Of a stretch of 64,000 nt of DNA, positions 35,909 through 46,100 are shown piece by piece. Origin of the DNA: Bacteroidota bacterium (GTDB lineage Bacteria > Bacteroidota > Ignavibacteria > Kapaibacteriales > UBA2268). The DNA is taken from assembly GCA_029974985.1 (NCBI GenBank), contig JARKQC010000243.1:103461-167460 (forward strand). The letters run 5' to 3'. Position 1 is the stretch's first letter, and each line of letters opens with the position of its first letter. The notes beneath the pieces were generated by a model. The model was not told the origin of the DNA, made no database searches, and saw only the letters and a list, made by a program, of their open reading frames with translations. Made by a program: the position numbers and the translations under genes.

Positions 35909-35916
35909 CAAAAATA
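35909..35916 (-). promoter_or_regulatory. -7 promoter box for the panD operon
   Basis: Minus-strand TATTTTTG, 51 nt before the panD ATG at 35858; an exact TAnnTTTG match. Confidence 0.55.
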
Positions 35917-36213
35917 ATATTAATTTAATAATTAGATTGACATTAAACATTTATAACGAATATTATTAAAAAATATTTATTTTAAACTACGAAATTAGTA
36001 AATAAATTGTCTCTTAAAAAACTATCTCAATACATTTATTTAATTGATTAATAATTATATATGATAAATATTTTATTTAATAATATCTTAAAAGAATTAA
36101 ACTATATATTGTATTATCAATATATAACATAAATTAATTAATAAATATATATTAAAATATATTTTAAATGAATAATTATTTAATTTTTTAAATTTTAATT
36201 AATTTCTTTGTCT

Positions 36214-36221
36214 TATTTTTG
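36214..36221 (+). promoter_or_regulatory. -7 promoter box for the TPR lipoprotein gene
   Basis: TATTTTTG, 40 nt before the ATG at 36262. No convincing -33 TTTG at the normal distance. Confidence 0.55.
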
Positions 36222-36261
36222 CATAATAAATATTACTTTTTTAAATTAAATTTGATGTAAA

Positions 36262-36774
36262 ATGAGAGTTATTTTATTTATTTTAATTATTTTTACTTTT
36301 GTAGCTTGTTCAAATGATCCAGATGAAAAATTACTAATTGCTAAATCGAATATAAATAAAGGTGCTTACGAAACTGCACGGTATCATTTAAACGATATAC
36401 TTAAAAGCGATTCCTCTATCGTAGAAGCATACTTTTTATTAGGGAAATTAGAAAATCAAAGTGAATATTTTGAAGATGCAAAAAAATATTTAGATAAGTG
36501 TATTTTGCTTAACCCCGAATATATTGATGCTTATCAAGAACGCGCATATTCATTTAAAAAGTTGGGATTAGATAATGAAGCCATAAATGATTTAACAAAA
36601 TTAATTGAATTATATTCAATTGATGGTAGTATTTTTTTAGAAAGAGGGCTTTTATTTATGAATATTGGAAAACTTGACGAAGCCTGCCAAGATTGGAAAA
36701 AAGCATCTGAATTAGGGAATAGCGAAGGATTAAGATTTTATCAAAAATTTTGCAAAACTCCCGAATTTGAATAG
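36262..36774 (+). CDS. TPR-repeat lipoprotein
   Basis: This 170-residue protein has a lipoprotein signal peptide (MRVILFILIIFTFVAC, lipidated Cys16) followed by about four TPR units. The last, LDEACQDWKKASELGNSEG, is a form often seen at the end of small Bacteroidota TPR proteins. It is probably anchored in the inner or outer membrane, facing the periplasm. No partner can be named. It has its own promoter, and pyrC follows after 54 nt behind another -7 box. Confidence 0.8.
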   Translation: MRVILFILIIFTFVACSNDPDEKLLIAKSNINKGAYETARYHLNDILKSDSSIVEAYFLLGKLENQSEYFEDAKKYLDKCILLNPEYIDAYQERAYSFKKLGLDNEAINDLTKLIELYSIDGSIFLERGLLFMNIGKLDEACQDWKKASELGNSEGLRFYQKFCKTPEFE

Positions 36775-36801
36775 TTTTTTTTTATTATTAAATTTTAATG
36801 T

Positions 36802-36809
36802 TATTTTTG
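36802..36809 (+). promoter_or_regulatory. -7 promoter box for pyrC
   Basis: TATTTTTG ending 19 nt before ATG 36829 (28 nt before ATG 36838). It gives a short leader for pyrC. Confidence 0.55.
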
Positions 36810-36828
36810 TATAATGTTATTTAAATGA

Positions 36829-38121
36829 ATGCTATTTATGGATTTTTATTTTAAAAATATCTGGCTTATTGATCCAGTAACTAATAGAGACGAAATTCTT
36901 AATATTAGAATAAAAGATGGTAAATTTACTCATATTGATAGTAGTAATTCAAAATTAGATGATTCTACTACAATTATCGAGGCGTCTAATCTTGTGATGA
37001 CGCCCGGATTAATAGATATCCACGTGCATTTAAGAGAGCCGGGACAAGAACATAAAGAAACTATCGAAAGCGGTACTCTTGCTGCTGCAAATGGTGGATT
37101 TACATCACTTGTTTGTATGCCAAATACGAAACCAGATATAGATAGTGTTGATACAATAAATTATATTAAAGAAAAATCTAAAGATAATATCGTAGATGTA
37201 TTCATTTCAGCAGCGATAACAAAATCTAGAAATGGCGGTGTATTAACTAATTTTGAAGAATTATCTAAAAATGGTGCTGTTTTATTTACTGATGATGGTT
37301 CACCAGTTAGCAGAACTGATATTATGAAATTAGCATTCGAAAGTGCTACGAAATCTGATTATTTGCTTTCGCAACACTGTGAAGATGGTGCTATAACAAG
37401 CGATTTTTCAATGAATGAAAGTGATTTATCAAAAGAATTAGGCTTAAAAGGCTATCCATATATTGCTGAAGAAATTGTATTATTTAGAGATATAAAATTA
37501 GCAGAATATTATGGAAATCGTCGCTATCATGCCCAGCATATTAGCACTGCGGGATCTATTGATATAATTAGCGAAGCTAAAAAGAATAATTTAAGAGTAA
37601 CTTGCGAAGTAACTCCACATCATTTTATTTTAACCGAAGATAATTTAAGAACTTATAATGCTAATTATAAGATGAATCCGCCACTTAGAAAAAATAATGA
37701 TATCGAGGGCATAATCAATGGAATAATTGATGGAACTGTTGATTGTATCGCAACTGACCACGCTCCACATAGTATTGATGAGAAAAATCTTGGTATAGAA
37801 AAAGCACCGAATGGAATAATTGGACTTGAAACTTCGCTCGGTTTATGTTTGACATATTTAGTTCATAAAAATCATATAAGCCTTTATAAATTAATCGAGT
37901 TAATGGCAACTAATCCAAGAAAAGTTATTAATCAAAAGCAGGTCAAATTCGAAATTGGAGAAATGGCAAATGTTACAATTATGGATATTAACGAAGAATG
38001 GACTGTAAATAAGGATAAATTTCTTTCAAAATCAAGAAATACACCATTTGATGGATTTAAACTAAAAGGAAAGCCTAAATTTGTATTTAATAATAATAAG
38101 TATTTTGAATGTAAATTATAA
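36829..38121 (+). CDS. pyrC: Dihydroorotase (type I, PyrC)
   Basis: Cyclises carbamoyl-aspartate to dihydroorotate in pyrimidine synthesis. It has 430 residues, consistent with the class I amidohydrolase type. Metal ligands are visible: His65 and His67 in GLIDIHVHLREPGQ, then further His ligands in SQHCED and TPHHFILT, and the catalytic Asp310 in ATDHAPHS. The MPNTKPDID and GGFTSLVCMPNT segments are typical. The carboxylated lysine of some family members is not obvious. Start ATG 36829; ATG 36838 (MDFYFKN) is equally plausible. A short ORF follows 8 nt after the stop. Confidence 0.95.
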   Translation: MLFMDFYFKNIWLIDPVTNRDEILNIRIKDGKFTHIDSSNSKLDDSTTIIEASNLVMTPGLIDIHVHLREPGQEHKETIESGTLAAANGGFTSLVCMPNTKPDIDSVDTINYIKEKSKDNIVDVFISAAITKSRNGGVLTNFEELSKNGAVLFTDDGSPVSRTDIMKLAFESATKSDYLLSQHCEDGAITSDFSMNESDLSKELGLKGYPYIAEEIVLFRDIKLAEYYGNRRYHAQHISTAGSIDIISEAKKNNLRVTCEVTPHHFILTEDNLRTYNANYKMNPPLRKNNDIEGIINGIIDGTVDCIATDHAPHSIDEKNLGIEKAPNGIIGLETSLGLCLTYLVHKNHISLYKLIELMATNPRKVINQKQVKFEIGEMANVTIMDINEEWTVNKDKFLSKSRNTPFDGFKLKGKPKFVFNNNKYFECKL

Positions 38122-38129
38122 ATTATTGA

Positions 38130-38294
38130 ATGAGTTCTGATTTAGTCATAAAACAAAAAAATATTAATTCTGAAGAAGAGCAATTAGCAAAATTTGAAAA
38201 AAAAGAATTATTAAATCATATTGAGAAAAGTTTAATTAACAACGATAAGAATTTAATTAAAATATTTAAAAAAATGATTAACGATAATAAATAA
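38130..38294 (+). CDS. Small hypothetical protein (54 residues) after pyrC
   Basis: An ATG 8 nt after the pyrC stop opens a 54-residue frame: a charged, probably helical protein (NSEEEQLAKFEKKELLNHIEK…) with no hydrophobic segment. The short gap and high Lys/Glu content suggest a real co-transcribed gene, but in such AT-rich DNA a chance ORF of this size is possible. No family is recognised. The 111 nt that follow are empty. Confidence 0.45.
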   Translation: MSSDLVIKQKNINSEEEQLAKFEKKELLNHIEKSLINNDKNLIKIFKKMINDNK

Positions 38295-38405
38295 TTAAAA
38301 TAATATAAAAAATTGCAATATAATCTATATTATGTAAACTAATAAAATACAATATATTCTCTATTAAATCGAATATTTTTAAAAATTATATATAGTGAGT
38401 TTGTT

Positions 38406-38981
38406 ATGAATAAATTAAATAATCAAAATTTTATCCTTGCAATAGGATTAGTTATTTTAGCTTCTTTATCAAGACTATTTCCCGTCTTGCCTAATTTCCA
38501 ACCAATAATGGCAATTGCATTATTCGCGGGTGTTGCATTTTCGAGTAATAGAGTTTTAAGTTTTCTTATTCCAATTGGTGCCTTGTTGTTCAGTGATATT
38601 TTATTACATTTTTTCAGCGAATCATTATTTGGTTTTTATGCTGGATTTCATAATTCTATGATTGCTGTTTACCTTAGTTTCGGCTTAATCGTATTATTAA
38701 GTAGCTTTTTCAATAAAAAAGTAACTTTATTAAGCGTATTAGGTACTTCTTTATTATCTGCTATTATATTTTTTATTTTAACTAATCTGTCGAGTTGGCT
38801 ATTTGGTCTTGATATTAATAATATGCCATATACAAAAGATTGGGCTGGTTTAACTTGGTGCTTTACTTCTGCCCTACCATTTTTTAAATACTCTGTAGCT
38901 AGCGTATTATTATATTCAGGTGTATTATTTGGTATTTATTATTCTGTACCAAAATATATTTTAAAACCAATAAAAAATTAA
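38406..38981 (+). CDS. DUF6580 membrane protein (possible ECF-type transporter S component)
   Basis: This 191-residue protein with about five or six membrane helices matches DUF6580: SRLFPVLPNFQPIMAIALFAGVAF near the N-terminus, PIGALLFSDILL, then IFFILTNLSSWLFG and GLTWCFTSALPFFKYS. The fold and the N-F-x-P-x-A-x-A-L-F-x-G motif resemble substrate-binding S components of ECF vitamin transporters, but no ECF ATPase or T component is present, so the cargo is unknown. It is followed by a strong terminator shared with the convergent thrS. Confidence 0.75.
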   Translation: MNKLNNQNFILAIGLVILASLSRLFPVLPNFQPIMAIALFAGVAFSSNRVLSFLIPIGALLFSDILLHFFSESLFGFYAGFHNSMIAVYLSFGLIVLLSSFFNKKVTLLSVLGTSLLSAIIFFILTNLSSWLFGLDINNMPYTKDWAGLTWCFTSALPFFKYSVASVLLYSGVLFGIYYSVPKYILKPIKN

Positions 38982-38994
38982 TAATTCTAAATTT

Positions 38995-39038
38995 AAAAAA
39001 TTGGGTTATCTATTTATTTTTTAGATAACCCATTTTTT
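38995..39038. terminator. Bidirectional intrinsic terminator, DUF6580 / thrS
   Basis: A perfect 11-bp stem TGGGTTATCTA (39002-39012) / TAGATAACCCA (39022-39032), flanked by an A-run on the left and T6 on the right. It sits between convergent genes. Confidence 0.88.
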
Positions 39039-39056
39039 ATTTTCTGATTGAATTAA

Positions 39057-40988
39057 TTAATCTAAATTACTATTTGGTTTATTTAATTCATTAAATAAAT
39101 TGATAATCTCGTCAATAGATTTTTTCCCTAAATCACCTTTTCCGTGCTGCCTTAATGATACAGTATTTGTTTCTTGCTCTTTTTGCCCTACAATAACGGA
39201 AAATGGAACTTTCATTTGCTCTGATTCAGCAATTTTACGGTTAATCTTCTCGTTTCTTGTATCAATTTCAACTCTAAATCCAAGTGAATAAAGCTTATCA
39301 TATAATTCTTGGCAATATTCATTTTGGTTCTGTCCTATAGGTAAAATCGAAATTTGTATTGGTGCAATCCAAAATGGGAAATTTCCAGCAAAATGTTCAA
39401 TTAATATAGAAATGAACCGCTCCATCGAGCCAAATGGTGCGCGATGAATAATTATTGGGCGATGTTTTTGATTATCACTTCCCATATATTCAAGTTCAAA
39501 TCTTTCAGGCATTACATAATCAACTTGTACAGTTCCTAATTGCCATTTTCTACCAATAGCATCTCGAACTATAAAATCAATTTTTGGTCCATAAAAAGAA
39601 GCCTCGCCAATACCAATAAAATAATCTAATTCCATCATATCGGCAACTTCTTTAATTTCTTTTTGAGCGAGTTCCCAAACTTCAGGGTCACCCGCATATT
39701 TATCTTTATTATCATCTCTAAATGATAATCTTGTGCTAACCTGCATTCCAAATGTATTGAAAACTAATTGAGTTAAATCAACTGCATTGATTAACTCATC
39801 TTTTAATTGCTCGTGAGTACAATAAATATGGGCATCGTCTTGGGTAAAACCTCTTACTCGCGACAATCCACTAAGTTCACCAGATTGCTCATAACGATAA
39901 ACTGTTCCAAATTCAGCCAATCTAAGAGGTAAATCTCTATAACTACGCGGTTTAGATGCATAGATTTGATGATGATGAGGACAATTCATTGGTTTAAGCA
40001 TATATTCTTCGTCTTCAACTTTAATTGGTGCATATTGAGAATCAGAATAATATGGATAATGTCCCGAAGTTTTATATAAATTCAAATTACCAATATGTGG
40101 AGTTATTACTTCTTGATATCCGCGTCTTAGTAATTCTTTTTTCAAAAATTCTTCGAGTATTCTTCTTATAGTCGTACCTTTGGGAAGCCATACGGGCAAT
40201 CCGCCACCAATATTAGGGGTAATCATAAATAATTCAAGTTCTCTTCCAAGTTTTCTATGGTCTCTTTTTTCAGCTTCTTCACGAAGTTGAATAAACTCAT
40301 CAAGCATTTTTTGTTTTGGAAAAGTTATTCCATAAATGCGTGTCATCATTTTATTATCAGAATTACCACGCCAGTAAGCACCAGCTACGGATAACAATTT
40401 TACCGCTTTGATTAAACCTGTATTTGGAATATGTCCACCACGACACAAATCAATAAACTCTCCCTGTTTACAGAAAGTAATCTTCTCACCTTTTAGCCCC
40501 TCAATTAATTCAACTTTATATTCATTGCCTACTTCTGAATAGTATTTATATGCTTCTTCCCAAGTAGATTCACTCATATCATAATTTGAATTCTTTTTTG
40601 CTAATTCTTTTATTTTATTTTCGATATTTGGCAAATCTTCATGAGTAATTTTAATACCTTCGGGCAAGTCCACATCATAATAAAATCCATTTTCGATAGC
40701 TGGTCCGATACCAAATTTTGTTCCGGGATATAGTACTTGCAAAGCTTCTGCCATTAAGTGAGCAGATGAATGCCAATACATTTGTTTTCCATCATCATCG
40801 TTAAAAGTAGTAATTTTTACATTAGAATTTTGATTTATTGGACGGGATAATTCGTAATATTCACCATCAACAACGGCGCCGAGAGCATTCCGAGCAAGTC
40901 CTTCAGAAATTGATGATGCAATTTCAAAAGCAGTAACCCCTTTATTAAATTCCTTTTTTGAACCGTCTGGTAAAGTAATTTGTATCAT
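39057..40988 (-). CDS. thrS: Threonine--tRNA ligase
   Basis: This 643-residue class II synthetase has all domains: TGS (residues ~1-60, ITLPDGSKKEF), the editing domain with HSSAHLMAEAL and CRGGHIPNTG, and the catalytic core. The core has motif 2-type YRYEQSGELSGLSRVRGFTQDDAHI, zinc ligands within MNCPHHHQIY, motif 3 IIHRAPFGSMERFI, and the C-terminal anticodon-binding domain (IAPIQISILPIGQNQ). The editing site looks intact, so it should clear Ser-tRNA-Thr. Upstream is a 243-nt region with a long-spaced inverted repeat (41033-41132) that might be a leader element. It converges with the DUF6580 gene. Confidence 0.97.
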   Translation of the reverse strand: MIQITLPDGSKKEFNKGVTAFEIASSISEGLARNALGAVVDGEYYELSRPINQNSNVKITTFNDDDGKQMYWHSSAHLMAEALQVLYPGTKFGIGPAIENGFYYDVDLPEGIKITHEDLPNIENKIKELAKKNSNYDMSESTWEEAYKYYSEVGNEYKVELIEGLKGEKITFCKQGEFIDLCRGGHIPNTGLIKAVKLLSVAGAYWRGNSDNKMMTRIYGITFPKQKMLDEFIQLREEAEKRDHRKLGRELELFMITPNIGGGLPVWLPKGTTIRRILEEFLKKELLRRGYQEVITPHIGNLNLYKTSGHYPYYSDSQYAPIKVEDEEYMLKPMNCPHHHQIYASKPRSYRDLPLRLAEFGTVYRYEQSGELSGLSRVRGFTQDDAHIYCTHEQLKDELINAVDLTQLVFNTFGMQVSTRLSFRDDNKDKYAGDPEVWELAQKEIKEVADMMELDYFIGIGEASFYGPKIDFIVRDAIGRKWQLGTVQVDYVMPERFELEYMGSDNQKHRPIIIHRAPFGSMERFISILIEHFAGNFPFWIAPIQISILPIGQNQNEYCQELYDKLYSLGFRVEIDTRNEKINRKIAESEQMKVPFSVIVGQKEQETNTVSLRQHGKGDLGKKSIDEIINLFNELNKPNSNLD

Positions 40989-41032
40989 TATAAAACCAAT
41001 ATTTTTTAAACCTTATTTAATATAATTATTTA

Positions 41033-41132
41033 GAGAAGAATAAAACGGATTATAATTGTAATATTGTGTAAAATAAATATTTAATTATTTACTAATCTAA
41101 AATAAAAAATACATATATAAATTATTCTTCTC
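41033..41132 (-). repeat. Inverted repeat in the thrS upstream region
   Basis: GAGAAGAATAA (41033-41043) and TTATTCTTCTC (41122-41132) are exact 11-bp reverse complements 78 nt apart. They lie 45 to 144 nt upstream of the thrS start. In RNA they would close a large A/U-rich loop. It could be an operator pair or leader structure, or chance in AT-rich DNA. Confidence 0.5.
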
Positions 41133-41231
41133 AAAAAATTAATATACAAGCCAAAAAATGAATTTAAAAAAATGAAATATTAGAAAAAATTAACGTCTAA
41201 TATACAAATCATAAGTTAATTAATTTTTTAT

Positions 41232-42311
41232 ATGTTTGATTCCATAAAACAATTATTATCATTAAATTCAAATATCCCAATAATTTTATTATTTGGAGAA
41301 GATGAATTTTCTAAAGAAGAAGCTCAAAATCAATTAATTAATAAATTTATAGTTTCAGAAGAAGATAAATTTAATCTTGATATTATTGAAGCAGAAAACA
41401 CTTCAATTAACTTCATTATTGAATTATGCAGAAGTTATCCAATGCTTTCTAATGAAAGATACGTTGTCGTAAAGAATTTTGAAAAATTATTTTCGGGAAG
41501 AAGCTCAAAAAAATTAGCTGACTCTTCCCCATTTGCAATATATTTAAAAAATCCTTCGCCAGATACGAAATTAATTCTTGTCGCCAATATTGATTCAGCA
41601 AAAGATATTTTAAAAACATATAAATCGGGAGATAAAGATAGATTTTTAAAAAAAATTAGCACTTTAAAATTTCCATTTAATACTCTTATTTCAGATTTTT
41701 TATGGATGGAATTTCCAAGAGTATATGAATCAGATTATCCACGTTGGACACGAGAAAGACTAAAATTATATGGAAAAACTATCCAAAGCGAAGCATTAGA
41801 AATAATGCTTTCACGAACAAAACAAAGTTTAAGAGATATTAGTAATGAAATTGAAAAATTATCTATAGCATTGCCAGATAAAAAAGATATTTCGGTTGAC
41901 GATATTAATTTTCTAATTGGTTCGACACGTGAATTTAATGTTTTTGAACTGCAAAAATCTATTGCTAACAAAGATTTATCAAAATCAATAATGATTTTAA
42001 ATAAAATGCTTTCAGCTGATAAACAAGAAATGTTAATAATTGCAATATTATCAAAATTTTTTATTAATTTATTAGAAATTATAGAGGATTATGAATCTAA
42101 TTCACAAATTCAACTAATGGCATCTAAATTAGGAATTACAACTTTTCAATTTAATGATTATCATAGTGCTTTAAAAAAATACAATATTAAAGAAATAGAA
42201 AATTCAATTAACTATTTATGTAAATGTGATTTAGACTTAAAATCAACTAATTCAGATTCCCTCTTAACTATGCAAAAATTATTGTATTCTTTAATGGGAT
42301 TTACAATATAA
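41232..42311 (+). CDS. holA: DNA polymerase III subunit delta
   Basis: Wrench subunit of the clamp loader that opens the beta clamp. At 359 residues it has the usual length. The N-terminus IPIILLFGEDEFSKEEAQNQL is the typical opening of HolA. It continues with the AAA+-like domain lacking a Walker A (normal for delta), MLSNERYVVVKNFEKLF, and the ISNEIEKLS…ISVDDINFLIGSTREFNVFELQKSIANKD region characteristic of the family. The C-terminal helical collar domain covers ~215-355. The CruF-like gene follows 17 nt later and may be co-transcribed. Confidence 0.9.
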   Translation: MFDSIKQLLSLNSNIPIILLFGEDEFSKEEAQNQLINKFIVSEEDKFNLDIIEAENTSINFIIELCRSYPMLSNERYVVVKNFEKLFSGRSSKKLADSSPFAIYLKNPSPDTKLILVANIDSAKDILKTYKSGDKDRFLKKISTLKFPFNTLISDFLWMEFPRVYESDYPRWTRERLKLYGKTIQSEALEIMLSRTKQSLRDISNEIEKLSIALPDKKDISVDDINFLIGSTREFNVFELQKSIANKDLSKSIMILNKMLSADKQEMLIIAILSKFFINLLEIIEDYESNSQIQLMASKLGITTFQFNDYHSALKKYNIKEIENSINYLCKCDLDLKSTNSDSLLTMQKLLYSLMGFTI

Positions 42312-42328
42312 TTTATTGAGTGCACATT

Positions 42329-43036
42329 ATGAACAAATCTTTATATACCATTGATAATATTAAAATATATACTATTTACTTAATGTATATTTTTGCTGGT
42401 ATTATTTATAAATTTAACTTTTTAGAAAGTTTTACAAATGTATTATCTGGATTATTTATTATTTTAGTAGCACATTATATACTATATGAAGTGATTTCTA
42501 AAAAGCATACTCAAACTGAAAATATCATATCAAATTATTCTAAATATTATAAAACATTTTTCTTTATTTATTTCCTGTTTATTGCAATAATTACTTATTT
42601 TATTGAATTTATTGGAGTTAATTCGGCTTATATTTTTGGAAGATTTAGTTTTACTAGTAAATTAATTCCAAATATATACGGAGTTCCCTTATCCGTACCA
42701 TTTATTTGGATTATATCAATTTTATCATCATTAGGTATCATACAAAAGTTTACTAAAATTAATTTAAGATTAGTATCAAATATAAAAAAATCTTTAATAA
42801 TTGGTTTTTTAATATCAGTTTTTGATTATTTTCTTGAAATGAGTGTAAAACATACATTATTTTGGACTTGGCAAATTGGTATTGTACCCTTTCAAAATTA
42901 TCTTGCTTGGTTTATTTTTGGAAGTATATTTTCGTACATTGGATTCAAATATCAATTATTTGATGTAAGATTACCCAAAATTGTATCGCATATTTATTTT
43001 GCACATTTAGTATTTTTTTTGATTAGTTCCTTATAA
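42329..43036 (+). CDS. Carotenoid-biosynthesis-type membrane protein (DUF422/CruF-like)
   Basis: This is a 235-residue protein from ATG 42329 (a GTG at 42320 is in frame but less likely). It has about seven hydrophobic helices. The segment FIEFIGVNSAYIFGRFSFTSKLIPNIYGVPLSVPFIWI corresponds to the conserved core of the DUF422/CruF family (E-x-I-G-V…F-G-x-Y…GVP…P), whose members hydrate or modify carotenoid ends. DYFLEMSVKHTLFWTW and LAWFIFGS also fit. It implies C40 or C50 carotenoid chemistry in the membrane, but no crt genes are in the window. The last ~30 residues are less conserved. The family call is good; the exact reaction is not decided. Confidence 0.75.
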   Translation: MNKSLYTIDNIKIYTIYLMYIFAGIIYKFNFLESFTNVLSGLFIILVAHYILYEVISKKHTQTENIISNYSKYYKTFFFIYFLFIAIITYFIEFIGVNSAYIFGRFSFTSKLIPNIYGVPLSVPFIWIISILSSLGIIQKFTKINLRLVSNIKKSLIIGFLISVFDYFLEMSVKHTLFWTWQIGIVPFQNYLAWFIFGSIFSYIGFKYQLFDVRLPKIVSHIYFAHLVFFLISSL

Positions 43037-43176
43037 TTATTTAAAGACAAATATTAAAATCTATATATATTGATATTTTAATAAAATTACTCAAAATATT
43101 ATATTATTAAGAAAAAAATGATATTTTTAAATTATACAAATTATATAAAATTTAAAAAATAATTTCGGACTCTATT

Positions 43177-46100
43177 ATGAAGTATTTTGCAATTATACTT
43201 ATAACATTTTTATGCATTCAGAATGTATTGAAATCTAATGATAATTATTTTATTTACGATACAAAAAATTCAAAAAAGATATCAATTGACGAATTAGTAG
43301 AAAATTCTTCAAAAAGTAATGTAGTTTTTTTCGGTGAATTTCACGATGATAGTTTAATTCACAATATACAATATCAATATTTACAAAAATTTTACTCAAA
43401 AAAAGCAAATACAATTGTATCAATGGAAATGTTTGAACGTGATGTTCAAAAATATATTAATTCATATTTAAATAATGAAATAAGCGAAGAGGAATTTCTT
43501 AAAAATTCAAGACCTTGGCCAGATTATAAGAAATTTTATCGTTCATTATTAGAACAAGCAAAAAGCCAAAAATCTCAAGTAATTGCATCGAATATACCTC
43601 GAAAATTTGCGGCAATGTACGTAACAGGTGGTATGAGTTCTTATAAATCATTAAATAATGAAGATAAATCTTATATAGCAAAAATGATGGTGTTATCCGA
43701 AGATGAGTACCTCGATAAATTTCTTGAAACTATGCTTGGTGATAAAGAAAGAATTAAAACATTAAGCCCTAATAAATTAAATACATTATATTTATATTAT
43801 GGAGCTCAATGTATTAAAGATGAAACAATGGCTGAATCAATTTTGGATATTTATAAATCTAATCCTAATTCACCAATAATACATTTTAATGGAGATTTTC
43901 ATTCGAATAATTTCCTTGGCACTGTTTTAAAATTAAGTCGTAGGAATCCGGATATAAAAATTGCTGTAATTAGTCCAATATATTTTAAAAATGAAAGCGA
44001 TATAAATTATTCTAACGATTTAAAAAATCAAGCAGATTATATTTTATACATTCCAGAAAAAGTTAAAGAAGAATACCCCCAAATGATGGGTGGCGATTCG
44101 CATTTTGGTGAAAATTATATTGTAAATCATAATATAATACTTAATATTAAACCTAAAGAGTCATATATTTATGGTGAGGATATAATAACATTTAAAAATC
44201 CTATACTAAAATCTGCAAATCTAAAACTATTAAAAAATTTAGAAATAATTGAAATTAAAGATAAAAATAATAATTTAGATTATAAAATTAATTCAATTGA
44301 TGATTTCTATAATGAAATTGTTTTAGAAAATAAATCTTTAAAAAATCAAAATTATCAGAACGGTGGTGTTAAGGAAACTTTTGAACTCGTTATTAAATAT
44401 AAAGGTAAGATAAATTATGCCCCAAGTGAAACTAATATGGTCAAAAGACATTCCAATACTCCCGGTATAATTTCTGCAAAAGATGGCGAAGGTATTTATT
44501 TGCCGGGAGGCTCCTTTTATCCACAATCTGATAAAGATTTAGCAACTTTTAAAGTTAATATTACCATTCCCAAAGAATACAAAATTGTAACAAGTGGAGT
44601 TTCAACTTCGCATGAAAATTCACTCGAAAGAGTTTATAATATCGAATCCGATCAGTTTATTGATGAACTTACTTTGGTGGGAGCTAAATATAAAGTATTA
44701 TCAAAAGATTACGATGGAATTAATTTTAATGTTAATTATTTGAATGATGGTCCTTATTTAATGAAGTATTTAGATGAATCTATTAATTATTATAAGATTT
44801 ATTCAGAACTATTTGGCAAATATCCTTATAAATCTTTTGATATTGTAGAAAACTTCTTTGCTACTGGTTTTGGTATGCCTGGTTATACCCTACTTTCTAA
44901 TAAGTTAATTGCTATGCCATGGGTAACTTTATCCCCTGGTTCATTAGCTCATGAATTTGTACATAATTGGTGGGGAAATAGTGTTTTTGTTGACTATAAT
45001 TTAGGTAATTGGTGCGAGGCTCTGACTACATTTTCGGCAAATTATTTTTATAATATTGTAACAAATAATAAAAAAGAAGAGTTAGATTTTAGAAGAAAAG
45101 CGTTAATTGCTATTGACGCTTTGCCAAAAGATAAAAATTATCCCGTTAGTGATTTTAAATATCAGAGCAATACTTACGATGCTGTAATTGGATATTCTAA
45201 AGGAGCTTTTGTATTTCAAGAAATTTATAAGCTAATTGGAAAAGAGAGATTTTTCGATGCTTTAAAATCTTTTGCAAGTAAATATTCGGGTAAGCGAGCG
45301 TATTGGTCGAGTCTTGCAAATGAATTTGCTGAAAAAGCAAAAGATACTTTGCAAGATATTAAATTAAAAATAGTTATTAATGATTGGATTAAAACTAATG
45401 ATATACCTGAAGTTAAATTTTATGATATTCCTAAAATTAAAAATGATTCAGTTGATTTAAGCATTTATTCAAATATCAAAAGAGTATTTTCTTTACCTAT
45501 TTTCATAAAATACAATGATGATACAACAGAAAAATTTTATCTTTTAATGAAGGATACTCTTAATAATTTCACTTTAGCATTAAAGGATAAGCCGTTAAGT
45601 ATAGAAATTGATAAAGAACTTGAAACTCTGCGGAAAATTAATCATTGGGAAAAACCGACAAGTTTTAATCAAGTATTATCTTCAAAACCTATTGTAATAT
45701 TGCCAGATAAAACTTCACCCGACTTTAAAATAGCTATGGATTTTATTAATTCAATGAAAGAAAGTGGAATTGATTTTGAATACAATGTTGCAGAAAATTA
45801 TAGTGAAGATGATTTAAGTTATCGTTCCTTAATTTTACTTGGAAATACAAGTAATAATAAATTAATCAAAGAATACGCAAATAATTTGCCTGAAAATCTT
45901 AAATTAAATGAAGAAATATTTACTTATGATGGTAAAAGTGCATCTCTATCTGAAAATGTTTTAATGGCAAATGTAGAACATTTAAAAAATAATGATAAAA
46001 ATTGTACAATAATAAGTTTCTCTGGTTTAAAAGATTCAAGTCCACTTAATAGATTAATTCATTATCAATCTTATTCATTAGTATTAATAAATATTCAAAA

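Larger units (their letters stand above)
35859..36261. other. 403-nt divergent AT-rich intergenic region (panD / TPR lipoprotein)
   Basis: No ORF or RNA gene is visible. The region is almost pure A/T with many ATATTT/AATAT blocks. It holds one promoter box for each flanking gene (35909-35916 on minus, 36214-36221 on plus). The central ~250 nt show no repeat or hairpin that I can support; high intrinsic curvature is likely from the A-tracts. I see nothing else in it. Confidence 0.6.

Noticed and set aside
35859..36261. Possible small RNA or missing gene in the 403-nt gap
   Set aside because: Only A/T blocks and two promoter boxes are seen, with no terminator hairpin or ORF to support a transcript.
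41033..41132. T-box leader for thrS
   Set aside because: No T-box core sequence or specifier loop is visible, and T-boxes are mainly a Firmicutes feature; only a simple inverted repeat is seen.
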